From Pigoraptor chileana (lineage: Eukaryota > Opisthokonta > Filasterea): a stretch of 20,108 nt of DNA. The translations under genes were made by a program, and so were the position numbers. The notes under the pieces were generated by a model. That model saw nothing but the letters and a program-made list of their open reading frames with translations, had not been told where the DNA came from and made no database searches. This document shows, piece after piece, positions 1 to 8,700 of the stretch; within the stretch, counting starts at the first letter, position 1, and each line of letters starts with the position of its first letter. The stretch covers positions 1-20,108 of the forward strand of contig CALSCR010002509.1 of NCBI GenBank assembly GCA_943704495.1. The letters run 5' to 3'.

Positions 1-75
<75 letters not shown>
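1..75. repeat. (AC)n microsatellite at the left edge
   Basis: This is a pure AC dinucleotide tract of 75 bp that begins the window. In the sense of MCM3 it is a (GT)n tract about 13 bp inside intron 5, just past the GTGAGT donor. A pure dinucleotide run at the window end suggests that the source contig broke here. Confidence 0.97.
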
Positions 76-78
<3 letters not shown>

Positions 79-89
79 TCTGCACTCAC

Positions 90-2003
90 CGAATGTCGAC
101 GTCAGAGAGGACGGGCTGGAGCACTTCCTTTCCGAGCACTCGCACATTGTTTGCAATGACGACCGTCTTGAACACTGCAGTCGTCGCATTCCCCGACTTT
201 GACGACAAAGCGCGATAGACACCAACCATCTGCACACGATCACCGGGCTTCACCTTATCCGCGAGGTCGCTGTCGAGAATAATGTCAACAGAGCGCGGCA
301 ATTGGCCGGCAGGTGCGCTCTCAGGCATCTCCTGCATCGTGATGGTCTGGTGATCTACGTAGCGCGACAGGCCAAACTCTGTCTCCAGTGGGTTGCCATC
401 CGCATCCTGTGCGCGCGAGTCAACAGCACGATGTAGGTGTGTTTGTGTGTGTTTGGTTTGTATGTGTTTGTGAGCGAGAGAGAGAGAGTAGAAATAAGGT
501 CGGACACATACTCAGAAATGGATATATTTGCACCCATCGGAAAGTGATGTGGTGGCCACACAAGCGCTGAGAACAACCGACCCACCGTCTTTGCATAAGT
601 GTTGCCCGTGGGAGGTCCAAGAAACGACGTCTGATCACGGTGATGGTGTGTCTCTGTCTTTTTTGTCTCCCTGCAGTAATGCACGCTCGTGACAAGCTTT
701 GGCCGCACAAGTGAGCCTGTATAAGGCAAAGCACACACACACACACACACATTAGCAGGGGCGCAGTTTTAGTGATTGCAGTATAATACATCCACAACAG
801 AGAGAGAGAAGTGAGATTCAAGTCAGTCCCTTAGGCGCTGTGCCCATGGACTCCACATAACAGAGAGAGGGAGAGAGAGTGTGTGTGTGTGTATGTGAAA
901 TGCTTATTACGCACGCACAAATGTGCAAAGAGCGCCACAATCACACAACAAACACCAACGTCTTCCCCTGTCGTCCACACCACATCACCAACACTCGTTG
1001 CAGCCGACGACAAAAGCACCCACATTTTGTGACAATGCCTTCAATCAAAACAAGCGAGCCCAGGAATCGCGCAGACAGGCCGCGGGGCGTGAGGTGGTGA
1101 GCGCCAAAGCTGCCCTCGATGCCAACGTAAAACTCGGCGTGCGCTTTTGAGAGCTCCGGATTGTTCTGTGACACATACTCCTGCAGCGCAATGTCGAAGA
1201 CAGGTAGCACTTCGCCGGGTGTATTCATCAACCTGGATGCCGTGGACAGGGCGAGACAAGGGGTCAGTGTGGGCGTATCACTTGCGCCGTTGCCCATGGA
1301 GACATGATGACAGCAGACAGTTGTGTTGGTTCATCCAGCAAGTTCAGCGAGAAGGGTTGGTAGAGACTTTGAAGGCACATGCACTGACTCCACAAAGGGG
1401 TTGCGGTGTGGGGAAGGAGAGAGATAGAGAGGAGAAGCCATGTGGCAAAAGACAGACATGCAATACAACACACACACACACACACACACACACAGTAGGT
1501 AATGCGCCCGACAATGAGTGACAGGTTGTCATTGCAGTCAAGAGTGGCGTTTGAGCCCAGAGCACGTGACGGGAATGTCAATGTCAGTCAAACAACAAGC
1601 GACAGACGGCGACGTACCTCTTTGCGAGATCCGCATCAAACTGCCGCAAGTCATTGACGCTGACAATGAGACGGCACTCGGACTTCTCGCCCATCTTTGC
1701 AATCCTTTCTGTGTATGCATTTTGACCATGCTGTGTGCGCGAATACATAACTCACATAGTCAAGGTTGAATTTGCCATGACACAACCCAGCGAACCCAAA
1801 CAAAGTATTTGGTCACATTCCATCTTTCCACACAACGACAAAGACGTTAAACAAAGCACACGGATCACTGCATCCCATCCTCTGCCCCAACAACATCGGC
1901 ACCGATTCCACAAAACATGTTGGGCGGATACGTCAAGCTCTAGAAAGTCGGTGAATCGCGACTTGTCACCGCGCTGTGTGTCGTTCAACTCAATATCCGC
2001 CAT
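90..2003 (-). CDS. MCM3: DNA replication licensing factor MCM3, N-terminal part (5' partial gene, 5 exons)
   Basis: MCM3 is one subunit of the MCM2-7 replicative helicase, loaded at origins in G1 and active in the nucleus. Exons on the minus strand: 2003-1932, 1730-1618, 1232-1024, 716-586 and 406-90; phases agree at every junction and give 280 codons. The start ATG at 2003 opens with [10 protein letters not shown]. Family-typical stretches follow in order: [44 protein letters not shown] joined to [49 protein letters not shown] and [15 protein letters not shown]. These cover the MCM N-terminal helical domain and OB fold; VTKCSLVRPK and the AGQLPRSVD context are MCM3-like rather than MCM2/4/5/6/7. 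The AAA+ ATPase part lies beyond the left edge. Donors are GTATCC, GTACGT, GTGGGT, GTGGGT and GTGAGT. The last donor (89-88) leads straight into the (GT)n tract, which reads as (AC)n on the plus strand. Twin E2F-type sites lie about 520 bp upstream. Confidence 0.97.
732..751. repeat. (CA)n microsatellite in MCM3 intron 3
   Basis: Ten uninterrupted CA units, read as (TG)n in the gene sense, lie about 15 bp before the acceptor of MCM3 intron 3. Confidence 0.9.
815..856 (+). repeat. Dispersed repeat, copy A (42-bp core in MCM3 intron 3)
   Basis: A 42-bp non-simple core (starting GATTCAAGTCAGT, ending CATGGACTCCAC) matches the reverse complement of 16905-16946 at 39 of 42 positions without gaps. 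In both copies the core is preceded by (AG)n, and followed by (AG)n and then (TG)n ending in TATGTG. The shared unit is therefore about 95 bp (roughly 800-896 here). It sits in an intron, antisense to MCM3. A short non-autonomous interspersed element or a conserved intronic module are both possible. No coding capacity is visible. Confidence 0.7.
1468..1494. repeat. (AC)n microsatellite in MCM3 intron 2
   Basis: About 13 uninterrupted AC units lie within the 385-bp intron 2 of MCM3; the tract reads (TG)n in the gene sense. Confidence 0.9.
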
Positions 2004-2231
2004 CTTCAGAGGGCATTAACCTGTCCCAACGGCTCAAAACCAACCGCCCGTGGAATGTCCCGCACCGCTGATTACAAAACGATTATGTGATCGCTAATAA
2101 GCGAATCCCACAGCCAATATTACAATTTATGTTTCACGGGCAGTCTGACATAATCACCAGTCCATGTGCGGAGCTCTGTGTGCAGAAATTTAAGTTTAGC
2201 GCTGTGCTTGTGTGTATAGTCGAGGGCGTGT

Positions 2232-2255
2232 ACATGTGTGTTGTGTGTGTGTGTG

Positions 2256-2292
<37 letters not shown>
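2232..2292. repeat. (GT)n microsatellite upstream of MCM3
   Basis: A near-perfect TG tract of about 60 bp with one GC interruption lies 230-290 bp upstream of the MCM3 start codon, inside the presumed promoter. Confidence 0.92.
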
Positions 2293-2294
<2 letters not shown>

Positions 2295-2400
2295 ACGTGC
2301 GAGTGTGTTGTTGTGTGGACGTTGAGGGAAGGGCAGACCTGTCAGCCACACGCAGAGTGCTGTTTCGTGCGTGGGATTGGTCGAGTGGTTTGACAGGCAG

Positions 2401-2497
2401 CCCTAAGGGGGTCCAAGGGGGCCTAAGGGGGCCTAAGGGGGGTGCACCACACTCCCATACTGACGCATAGTGATTGGACCTAAGGGGGCCTAAGGGG
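2401..2497. repeat. Tandem 10-bp GCCTAAGGGG array with G-quadruplex potential
   Basis: Six copies of a 10-bp unit close to GCCTAAGGGG are present: four head-to-tail at 2401-2440 (one variant, GTCCAAGGGG), then a 37-bp break, then two more at 2478-2497. The first block presents four G-runs of 5-6 G separated by 5-nt spacers on the plus strand, which satisfies the usual G3+N1-7 quadruplex pattern. The array is about 400-495 bp upstream of the MCM3 start, next to its E2F sites. The unit also contains AGGGG, the core bound by C2H2 stress factors in fungi; whether that applies here is unknown. Confidence 0.9.
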
Positions 2498-2518
2498 GAT
2501 CCCTGTCACGTGCCTCGG

Positions 2519-2548
2519 TTCCCGCCAAAAATCAGCTCCCGCCAAAAA
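2519..2548 (-). promoter_or_regulatory. Twin E2F/DP-type binding sites upstream of MCM3
   Basis: On the plus strand TTCCCGCCAAAAA (2519-2531) and TCCCGCCAAAAA (2537-2548) are two copies of the E2F consensus (TTTTTGGCGGGAA on the strand of MCM3), with starts 17 bp apart. They lie about 516-545 bp upstream of the MCM3 ATG. MCM genes are classic E2F targets in animals and plants, so this is a likely G1/S control element. A CACGTG box (2507-2512) sits immediately beside them on the MCM3 side. Confidence 0.75.
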
Positions 2549-2630
2549 GGACACGAAAGGACAACAAAACAACCCACTCGCTTGGGGATTAGGTAATCAG
2601 TGAAGGGTGTGCTTGATCAGGTCGTTTTTT

Positions 2631-2636
2631 TTTATT
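2631..2636 (-). terminator. Candidate poly(A) signal AATAAA for the bZIP gene
   Basis: TTTATT on the plus strand reads AATAAA on the minus strand, about 480 bp downstream of the bZIP stop codon and before the MCM3 promoter elements. It is the first clear hexamer I noticed there, but the distance is long and no downstream element was identified. Confidence 0.25.
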
Positions 2637-3116
2637 CAGACACATAAAAACTCATTTTGTACTCCGTGCAGGGTGAGAAAGAAACGCCTTAATACGCTTG
2701 TGCCTCCACGTGATAATTTTTGCGAAAAGCTTTCGATTTTGGCTCAATTGACAATTAAAAAAGCATATATTAAAAATGTGGTATGAGGGCGTTTGTGCAA
2801 ATCTTCAACACAGCTGCACACTGCTTCTTGAAGATCATCTTGAGTATGCATACAGAGGCCCGTTGTTGCCGCAGAAGCTGACTGTCACAAAAGATGCACT
2901 CTTGGATTCTATCAGCATTGATTCAGTGTTTACCGTTGTTATTCAGACAAACGCAACGCGAGCAAAAAACACACGCACACGCCACGCACACGCACGCACG
3001 CGCCGCCGATTTGAAGTCGCCGCAAGATGGACGAATTGCACATTACGACTAGTTATACATTTCAGTGGAGTAGACTGCGGCAAAAGCAGAGTGGTAGACA
3101 TTCACTCATTCACCCT

Positions 3117-4038
3117 TCACTGGCAGTCGACCATGGAATGAGCCGATGCGCCAGTGGGCACAATAGCGGGTGCGGGTGACGACGACGACAGCCCTGCCGA
3201 CACAGCTGCCATGGCAACGTCCTCGATCGACGTGCCCTTCCCTCCCTTGCCACTGTCAACACCGTCGCTCTTTGCCTCGACAAGCGACAGGACGTGCTTA
3301 AGATAGCTGAGCTCTGCCTGCAGCGCACGCAGCTTCTCTTCAAGCTGTGAGTTGTCCGATTCAAGGTCAGTGTTGGCCTTCTCAAGCGACGAGATGCGCT
3401 CCTTTTGGCGCTGCCGAGACCTCGCCTTCGCCTCGCGCTCCTTCTTGCGGCGTGCGTTCAGCTCTGCCTCAGGTAGCGTCGCCACGGGTCGAGAGCTGAT
3501 TATCGAGAAGACAGTGGCAAAGAGACAACAAAACAAAAAAAATCGATTAAAAACTTGCAGCTAGCAAAAGTAATTTAAGAAAGCACAAAGCATAAAATGG
3601 CAAACATTTACGGAAATTCCAGCAAATAGTCACTGCAACCGATGCTCACCTTGACGAGCGCCTCGAATATGGGGTTGCGCGATTGGCAGCAGTCTTGCCA
3701 CTCTTGCCCGATTGCGAGCTCGTTTCCGAAGTACCCTCGCTCGAGTCGTTGTTTGTTACGCTGTCAAAGTTGACGAGGTCCTTGAAAAAGTCGAATTCGG
3801 CTGCAGCAGTGGCAGCACTCGCAGCATTAGCAGCGGCGACCTTTGCTTCGTTCGACGCGGATGCCGCCAGAAACGCCTGCGCCTGCGACTGACCGGCAGC
3901 GGCAAGCGCGGCGGCGGCAGAGCTGAACCACGCGGGATCAATGTAGGGAAGTCCAAATGGGTTGAAGGCATCCATGACGCCACTGGGTGCAAATGCTGCG
4001 CTCGGGGTGAAGCCGAACGGCAGAATGCACGATGCCAT
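3117..4038 (-). CDS. bZIP transcription factor (2 exons, 255 aa), atypical basic region
   Basis: A nuclear DNA-binding factor acting as a dimer. Exon 1 is 4038-3650 and exon 2 is 3495-3117; the intron has donor GTGAGC and acceptor ATCAG, and the phase (2) is kept. The start ATG at 4038 has A at -3 and G at +4. Residues about 1-110 form a low-complexity activation-type region rich in Ala (about 40-105), Phe and Pro, followed by a Ser/Thr/Asp/Glu-rich stretch. The basic region (about 143-163) reads NARRKKEREAKARSRQRQKE. It leads at the canonical spacing into a zipper with Leu at 167, 174, 181, 188 and 195, and Asn in the first two a-positions. The Asn that is nearly invariant in bZIP basic regions (Asn-x7-Arg) is Glu149 here, while Ser156-Arg157 are kept. 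The C-terminus is Ser/Gly/Ala-rich and carries no known domain. The specific subfamily is not recognisable. Confidence 0.92.
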
Positions 4039-4555
4039 CGTCAATCAACAGGCGACTGCACAACAATGCTGTCGGCAAAAGTATTCGAGATGTTTGTGTT
4101 GTGATTATGCACCATGCGGAGATATTGTATCGAATAGAGTCGATCTGCGGGAGGATGGATAAGAATTGATACCAGCAATGCAAGTCAGCGTCTTGATTAC
4201 GGGACGAATATGTCGTCGACACGCAAAACAATGCAGGCAGCATCACCAACCTGTTTTGCCGAGTAAACCGAAAAAGTTTCTCTTTTACGGCCCCTGCGAT
4301 TTCTCGGGGGCCTCCTTTTAATCAACGTCGTTCCCAACGTGTCCAGATCCCGTGCCGAAGAAATATGCCATCTTTTGTCCGAACTACACCATTTGAATAT
4401 TGAGCATTTGAAAGCTTTGATGTAGGATTGAAAAAGAGGAGGTAAGAAATTCAGGTGTGGCCGCCACCAATTTTTTGTTTCCGTATGATCAGCCGCTGTG
4501 TACCCAAAAGTGTGCGCAGGTCTGCACAGTCTATCTCCCACAAACCACACTAGTG

Positions 4556-4656
4556 TGCGTGCGTGTGTTTGTTGCGGGGTGTGTTTGTGTGTGTGTGTGT
4601 ATGTGTGTATGCGTGTGTGTGTGTATGTGTGTATGCGTGTGTGTGCGTGTGTGTGC
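4556..4656. repeat. Compound (GT)n/(GTAT)n microsatellite
   Basis: About 100 bp of TG repeats interrupted by GTATG and GCG units, with a repeated sub-block of GTGTATGTGTGTATGC type, lie upstream of the bZIP gene. Confidence 0.9.
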
Positions 4657-5229
4657 ATGCAGGCAGCGGCGTGTGAGCGGTTGCATGTGATATCAGTACT
4701 CTGAAATGCGCGCCTTTGCCGTTAAAATCACCTGTTCGTGGCATGAAAAATCAACTCAATTGCAGATTCCAATTAGTATCTATTCCTTCTTGTTATAAAT
4801 CAACTGGTCTCGATTCTCAAAACTTGTTCTTGTAATTCAGCTTATGCACTAATTTCGCAGCGACATTTTGTACGATCCTCCGAAACAACTCGATAACAAC
4901 TGAGAATGTACTAATAGTTGATTTTCATGTGACCACAGCGTGATCTGACCACTCACCCCTGCGCCGACCAATCGGAGTGCACCCTTCACGCAGGGTGATC
5001 TCATTCAAACAAAACATTACAACAAAAAATAAATGAAAAATAAAAAATTTCATCTTTTATTATTAATTTAGCGTCAGTAATTCATAGTCACATCAGTACA
5101 GATCAAATGCGGTGTGTGTGTGTGTGTTGTTTCTTTTCTGGCGGTTCTGCGAAAAAGAGAGAGAGAGTATCACATGGGTTGCCCGAATTAGATGCGCAGT
5201 GTCCGGATGCGATGAGTCCATGCTTCATC

Positions 5230-5249
5230 ACCACGTGACATCACGTGGT
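5230..5249. promoter_or_regulatory. Perfect 9-2-9 palindrome containing two CACGTG boxes
   Basis: ACCACGTGA and TCACGTGGT are exact inverted repeats around a 2-bp spacer, so two CACGTG (G-box/E-box) cores lie 11 bp apart centre to centre, about one helical turn. Such sites are bound by bHLH or bZIP dimers. It is 1.19 kb upstream of the bZIP start and 0.53 kb beyond the ABCG stop, so the target gene is uncertain. Confidence 0.5.
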
Positions 5250-5718
5250 ATATTCTTGCATTGTAGTTTTTTTCTTCCCTATTTCGACCGATAACGGTGG
5301 GCTATTATTGATTTGATAGTTCCATCTCGCAGTTCGCGAATTGAAAATTTTTTTTGCGTTCTTTCCTACACTGAATCTACTTCACTGACATGAAGGGCTC
5401 TAAATGCCAAACCCTGATTATGACTGATGAATTCGCAGCCAAAAAGCCCATGACACCCCGAAAGAGCTCTAGTGATTGCCGCGCGTTCGCTTCGTTGCTT
5501 GTTATCAGAACGAACCACTCACCTGAGTTGCAACAATGGTATTGGCCACTGTGGACAAAACAAACATAGGGCGGTTGGTTGATATTGTGCCAGAAAAGTA
5601 CGAGACGATTTTGAAAATATGCGATTCATTCATTGCCCTAACAAAATGGCGGAGGAAGTTATCTGTACATTTGCAACACGCACACGCCAGCTGTGTCGCG
5701 TTTAAGAAGTGCAACCCA

Positions 5719-5766
5719 CAACAAGGTGGCGGCACCAAGTTGCAGCAAGGTGGCAGCAGCAAGGTG
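5719..5766. repeat. 24-bp imperfect tandem duplication in the ABCG 3' flank
   Basis: Two adjacent 24-bp units, each containing CAAGGTGGC, agree at 20 of 24 positions. They begin 11 bp beyond the ABCG stop codon, so they are probably in its 3' UTR. Confidence 0.75.
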
Positions 5767-5776
5767 TCTATTTTTT

Positions 5777-8700
5777 CTATTTTGTCTGCCGCACAAAGAT
5801 TTTGAGGCACACGTATGCAATGATGAGACATCCACTGCAATAAGCGGTGAGCACGAGAATATCCCGCTTCAGGCTGCTAACGCTGAAGCCGAGCTTATCC
5901 AGAATGACATCTCCCATGACCTGCAAAAACAAAGAAAGATGAAGAGTTGTCGACATAGGATGAATTCATGACCACAGTATTCACCAATCAAAGCAGCTTC
6001 ATGCAAAAGGTTTCCGCCAAGAACGATTGGATGGATGCGTGGATACTATATAATAAAAAAGACTATGAAACAAACACCCCCAATACATAAAAACGAAAAC
6101 AAAAGAAGATGTTGCGACTCACGTTTGTCTGTGCGCCTTCAAAAGCAATGTTGATGAAGAGCACGCCCTTGAGCTCGTTGATGCACAGGGCCTCGTAGCC
6201 GTAGTTGAAAAAGGACACATAAGGCAGCCATGCAACATACGAGGCCATTGACTCTGCAAACGACAGGGCGAAATGTCAACAATTAAGGCACACACGCACG
6301 CGCACACACGCACGCACGCATAGACGTAGAGAGAGGCACACGAATCATGGCGACGAATAATGACGCGCACGAACAGGCAAGGCATTCGAGGTAAGCACAG
6401 CAACAACACAGACCACAAACACGCAGTGGATGAAGCGAGAATGCAAAGATACTCACTCGGATTGTTGAAGATGTTTGTGAGCATGAGCGAGGCGAGCATG
6501 AAGAGTGACGCGACAAGGTTTCCCGTGGCCATGCGGTCCACAAGCACGCCGACAATGAGGCAGACGCTCGACGCCGTCACGTTGATCAGGACGAGAATCG
6601 CAAGGTAGATCAAAAAGTGGTTTCCGTCGCTGCGCAGACCCATCATGTAGTACGCTGTGGAAATTGCATGTAAAAAGCGTAAGCTCTAAACAATACAAAA
6701 CATCCTCCCTTTTTTTCACACCAAAAATCAAGTTGCATTGGCCGAATTAAAAGATCATGTCATGTTCATGTTCTCACGGCAGTGAAAGTGAGAGTAGAAC
6801 GCAAAGGCGCATGTCACACACGCACTCACCAATGGCGCCCATGAGTATCGGAGGGAAGACGCGGAGGGGCACAAAGTCAAAGCCGACTTTGGACACAAAG
6901 TACGAACTGGGCCAATAGAAGCGATTTGCACGCTCATGCACGTAGATCGCCCGCTCTGCCCAGAAAAGCTGCGATGCGTTCATTTTGCATGACAAAGTGC
7001 ATTAGAAAAGATGCACTCAAACATTATCACATGCACGAATCATAGGCAACATTATGCCATGAAGTTTGGACACAAGGAGGTCATCAGAGAAGACGGAGAA
7101 CGGAGACAGGCATTAGAGGATGCGAGGAGATGCGAGAGATGTTGCGTGTGAGCATGCAGTTTTTCGCTTTGGGTGGGGCGGTGGGTACCTCGAGTGAGCT
7201 GAGGCTTCCAAAGGCAAGGAAGGCGCACATGATGAGAAGAGCACCCATGCGGTTCTGGATGGCCTCGAGATCATTCATTGGGATCTGGAAGTAAAGAACA
7301 CCGACGATGACTGCGAATGCACACACACATATATACACACACGCACACACAGAGGGCGAGTGTCAGAACACAATCTCAATTTCAAAAGTGTGCGGCTCAA
7401 CAAAAAAGACAAAACGACGTGCATAACACACAATTGAATATCAAAAGCAAAGCACGCAGATGCGCGCACAGATGCCACACACCTCCCATGAGGACGCTCG
7501 TGATCAGATGGCCAAAAAGAAGGAACGGATTGCGTTGCAGATTGAGCACCATGCGACTCGACAACAGAGCAAACTGGCGCAGGAAGCCCGGCGCGTGCTT
7601 GGACCGCCGACGCCAGTCGTTCACAGAGTGCAGGTCGCGCTTGTTTCTGTTATATGGAGATGATCAATTGATAAGTAAACACGCACACACACACAAGGGA
7701 GCTCAACATAAAATGCCACACCATCCTGCGACCACGCGATCAAGCCCCGCAGGAGAAGGGGGGGGGGAGGGGGATAACACTCACGTGTACTCTTCGATTG
7801 TGGACATGAGGCTCTGGTTGAGCGGCGACCCAGCAAAGTGGTCAGCCAGTGACTCTATGCGCTGGCGACGGCACACAGACGCAGCCAGAGGGTCCTCCGA
7901 TTCGTTGTCCTCGGGGTCGAGCGACGCCAGCTCGCACTGCACGCCAAGACTGCTCTCGAGCGGCAGCTTGTCCGGCGATACGGCAAGATCGATCACAAAA
8001 TCTGCAGGGTTGGCATCGTGCGTGCAGCGGTATCCAAGCATGGAAAAATACTCCACTGCGCGATCGGACGGTCCGTGATAGAGGGTGCGTCCCTGCGAAA
8101 GCAGCATGAGTGTGTCGAACATGTGGAAGATGTGGGACCGGGGTTGGTGGACACTGAGAGCTACGGCAGTGCCCGTCTGCACGGCCATCTCCTTGAGGCA
8201 CTTGATCACAACGTGCGCATTGTAGCTGTCGAGACCGCTCGTTGGCTCTGCGCGACAAGGACAAAGGCGAACATAATACAAACAACAACAAAAACAACAA
8301 CAACAAACAACAACAGGTTAAAATTGTGTGCGACAAAAATCCAAAAATATATAAACACATTTGAACAAGAGCACACGAAACAAATAAAACAACCTCTACG
8401 CTCGAATGCCAATGTGCAAACGAAGACTCTCACCGTCAAGGAAAAGGACACTTGGAGCGGTGACCAGCTCCATTGCAATCGACACGCGCCTCTTCTCGCC
8501 GCCGGATATACCTCTCGCAAGTGTTGTACCGATGCGCGAATCGGCGATACGATCGATTTTCAGTTCAGACATGACACTCTCCACCCTGGCACGTGACCGG
8601 CGTGATTTTGAATGCGGGCAATGTGGGAATGGAACAGTGCATGGGGTTCGTGACGTCAATGACAACGTAATTGTGGGCGTACACTCAAACGTGCTCTGCA

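Larger units (their letters stand above)
2004..3116. other. Intergenic region between MCM3 (5' side) and bZIP gene (3' side)
   Basis: No convincing coding region is visible here. From left to right it holds the presumed MCM3 5' leader, a TG microsatellite (2232-2292), a G-rich 10-bp repeat array (2401-2497), a CACGTG box (2507-2512), two E2F-type sites (2519-2548) and an AT-rich stretch with a minus-strand AATAAA (2636-2631). From 2776 to 3110 a plus-strand open frame overlaps the bZIP 3' flank; its composition is not gene-like and it has no recognisable motif. Confidence 0.8.
4039..5776. other. Intergenic region between bZIP (5' side) and ABCG (3' side)
   Basis: This interval is 1.7 kb with no gene I can support. 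It contains the presumed bZIP promoter and leader (4039 upward), a GT-rich microsatellite (4556-4656), an AT-rich block (about 4740-5110), a short hairpin with arms CACCCT and AGGGTG near 4980, and a perfect palindrome with two CACGTG cores (5230-5249). Near the ABCG end it has a 24-bp tandem duplication (5719-5766). A plus-strand open frame at 5536-5805 (89 codons, strong ATG context) overlaps the ABCG 3' end tail to tail and lacks recognisable motifs. Confidence 0.75.

Noticed and set aside
355-821. Long minus-strand open frames reading through MCM3 exon 4 and its flanks
   Set aside because: The parts outside 716-586 are translations of introns and microsatellites (for example VCVCVCA). Only the segment between the splice sites matches MCM3.
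815-835. TTCAAGTC in the dispersed repeat fits the tRNA T-loop/B-box consensus TTCRANYC
   Set aside because: The flanking bases do not pair as a T-stem, and no A box or cloverleaf can be drawn. It is not called a tRNA or tRNA-derived element.
1740-1780. Possible extra MCM3 exon encoding KFNLDY before a GTGAGT donor
   Set aside because: No usable acceptor lies upstream in frame, and joining exon 1 (FLELD) directly to [10 protein letters not shown] gives the normal MCM3 alignment length.
2087-2470. Plus-strand open frame with a collagen-like Gly-rich end
   Set aside because: It is made of a TG microsatellite and the 10-bp G-rich array. The Gly/Pro pattern follows from the repeat.
7754-7774. 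Run of G (about 9 G, A, then 5 G) near the donor of ABCG intron 3
   Set aside because: A homopolymer-type tract inside an intron, with no further structure; noted only as a likely sequencing-error spot.
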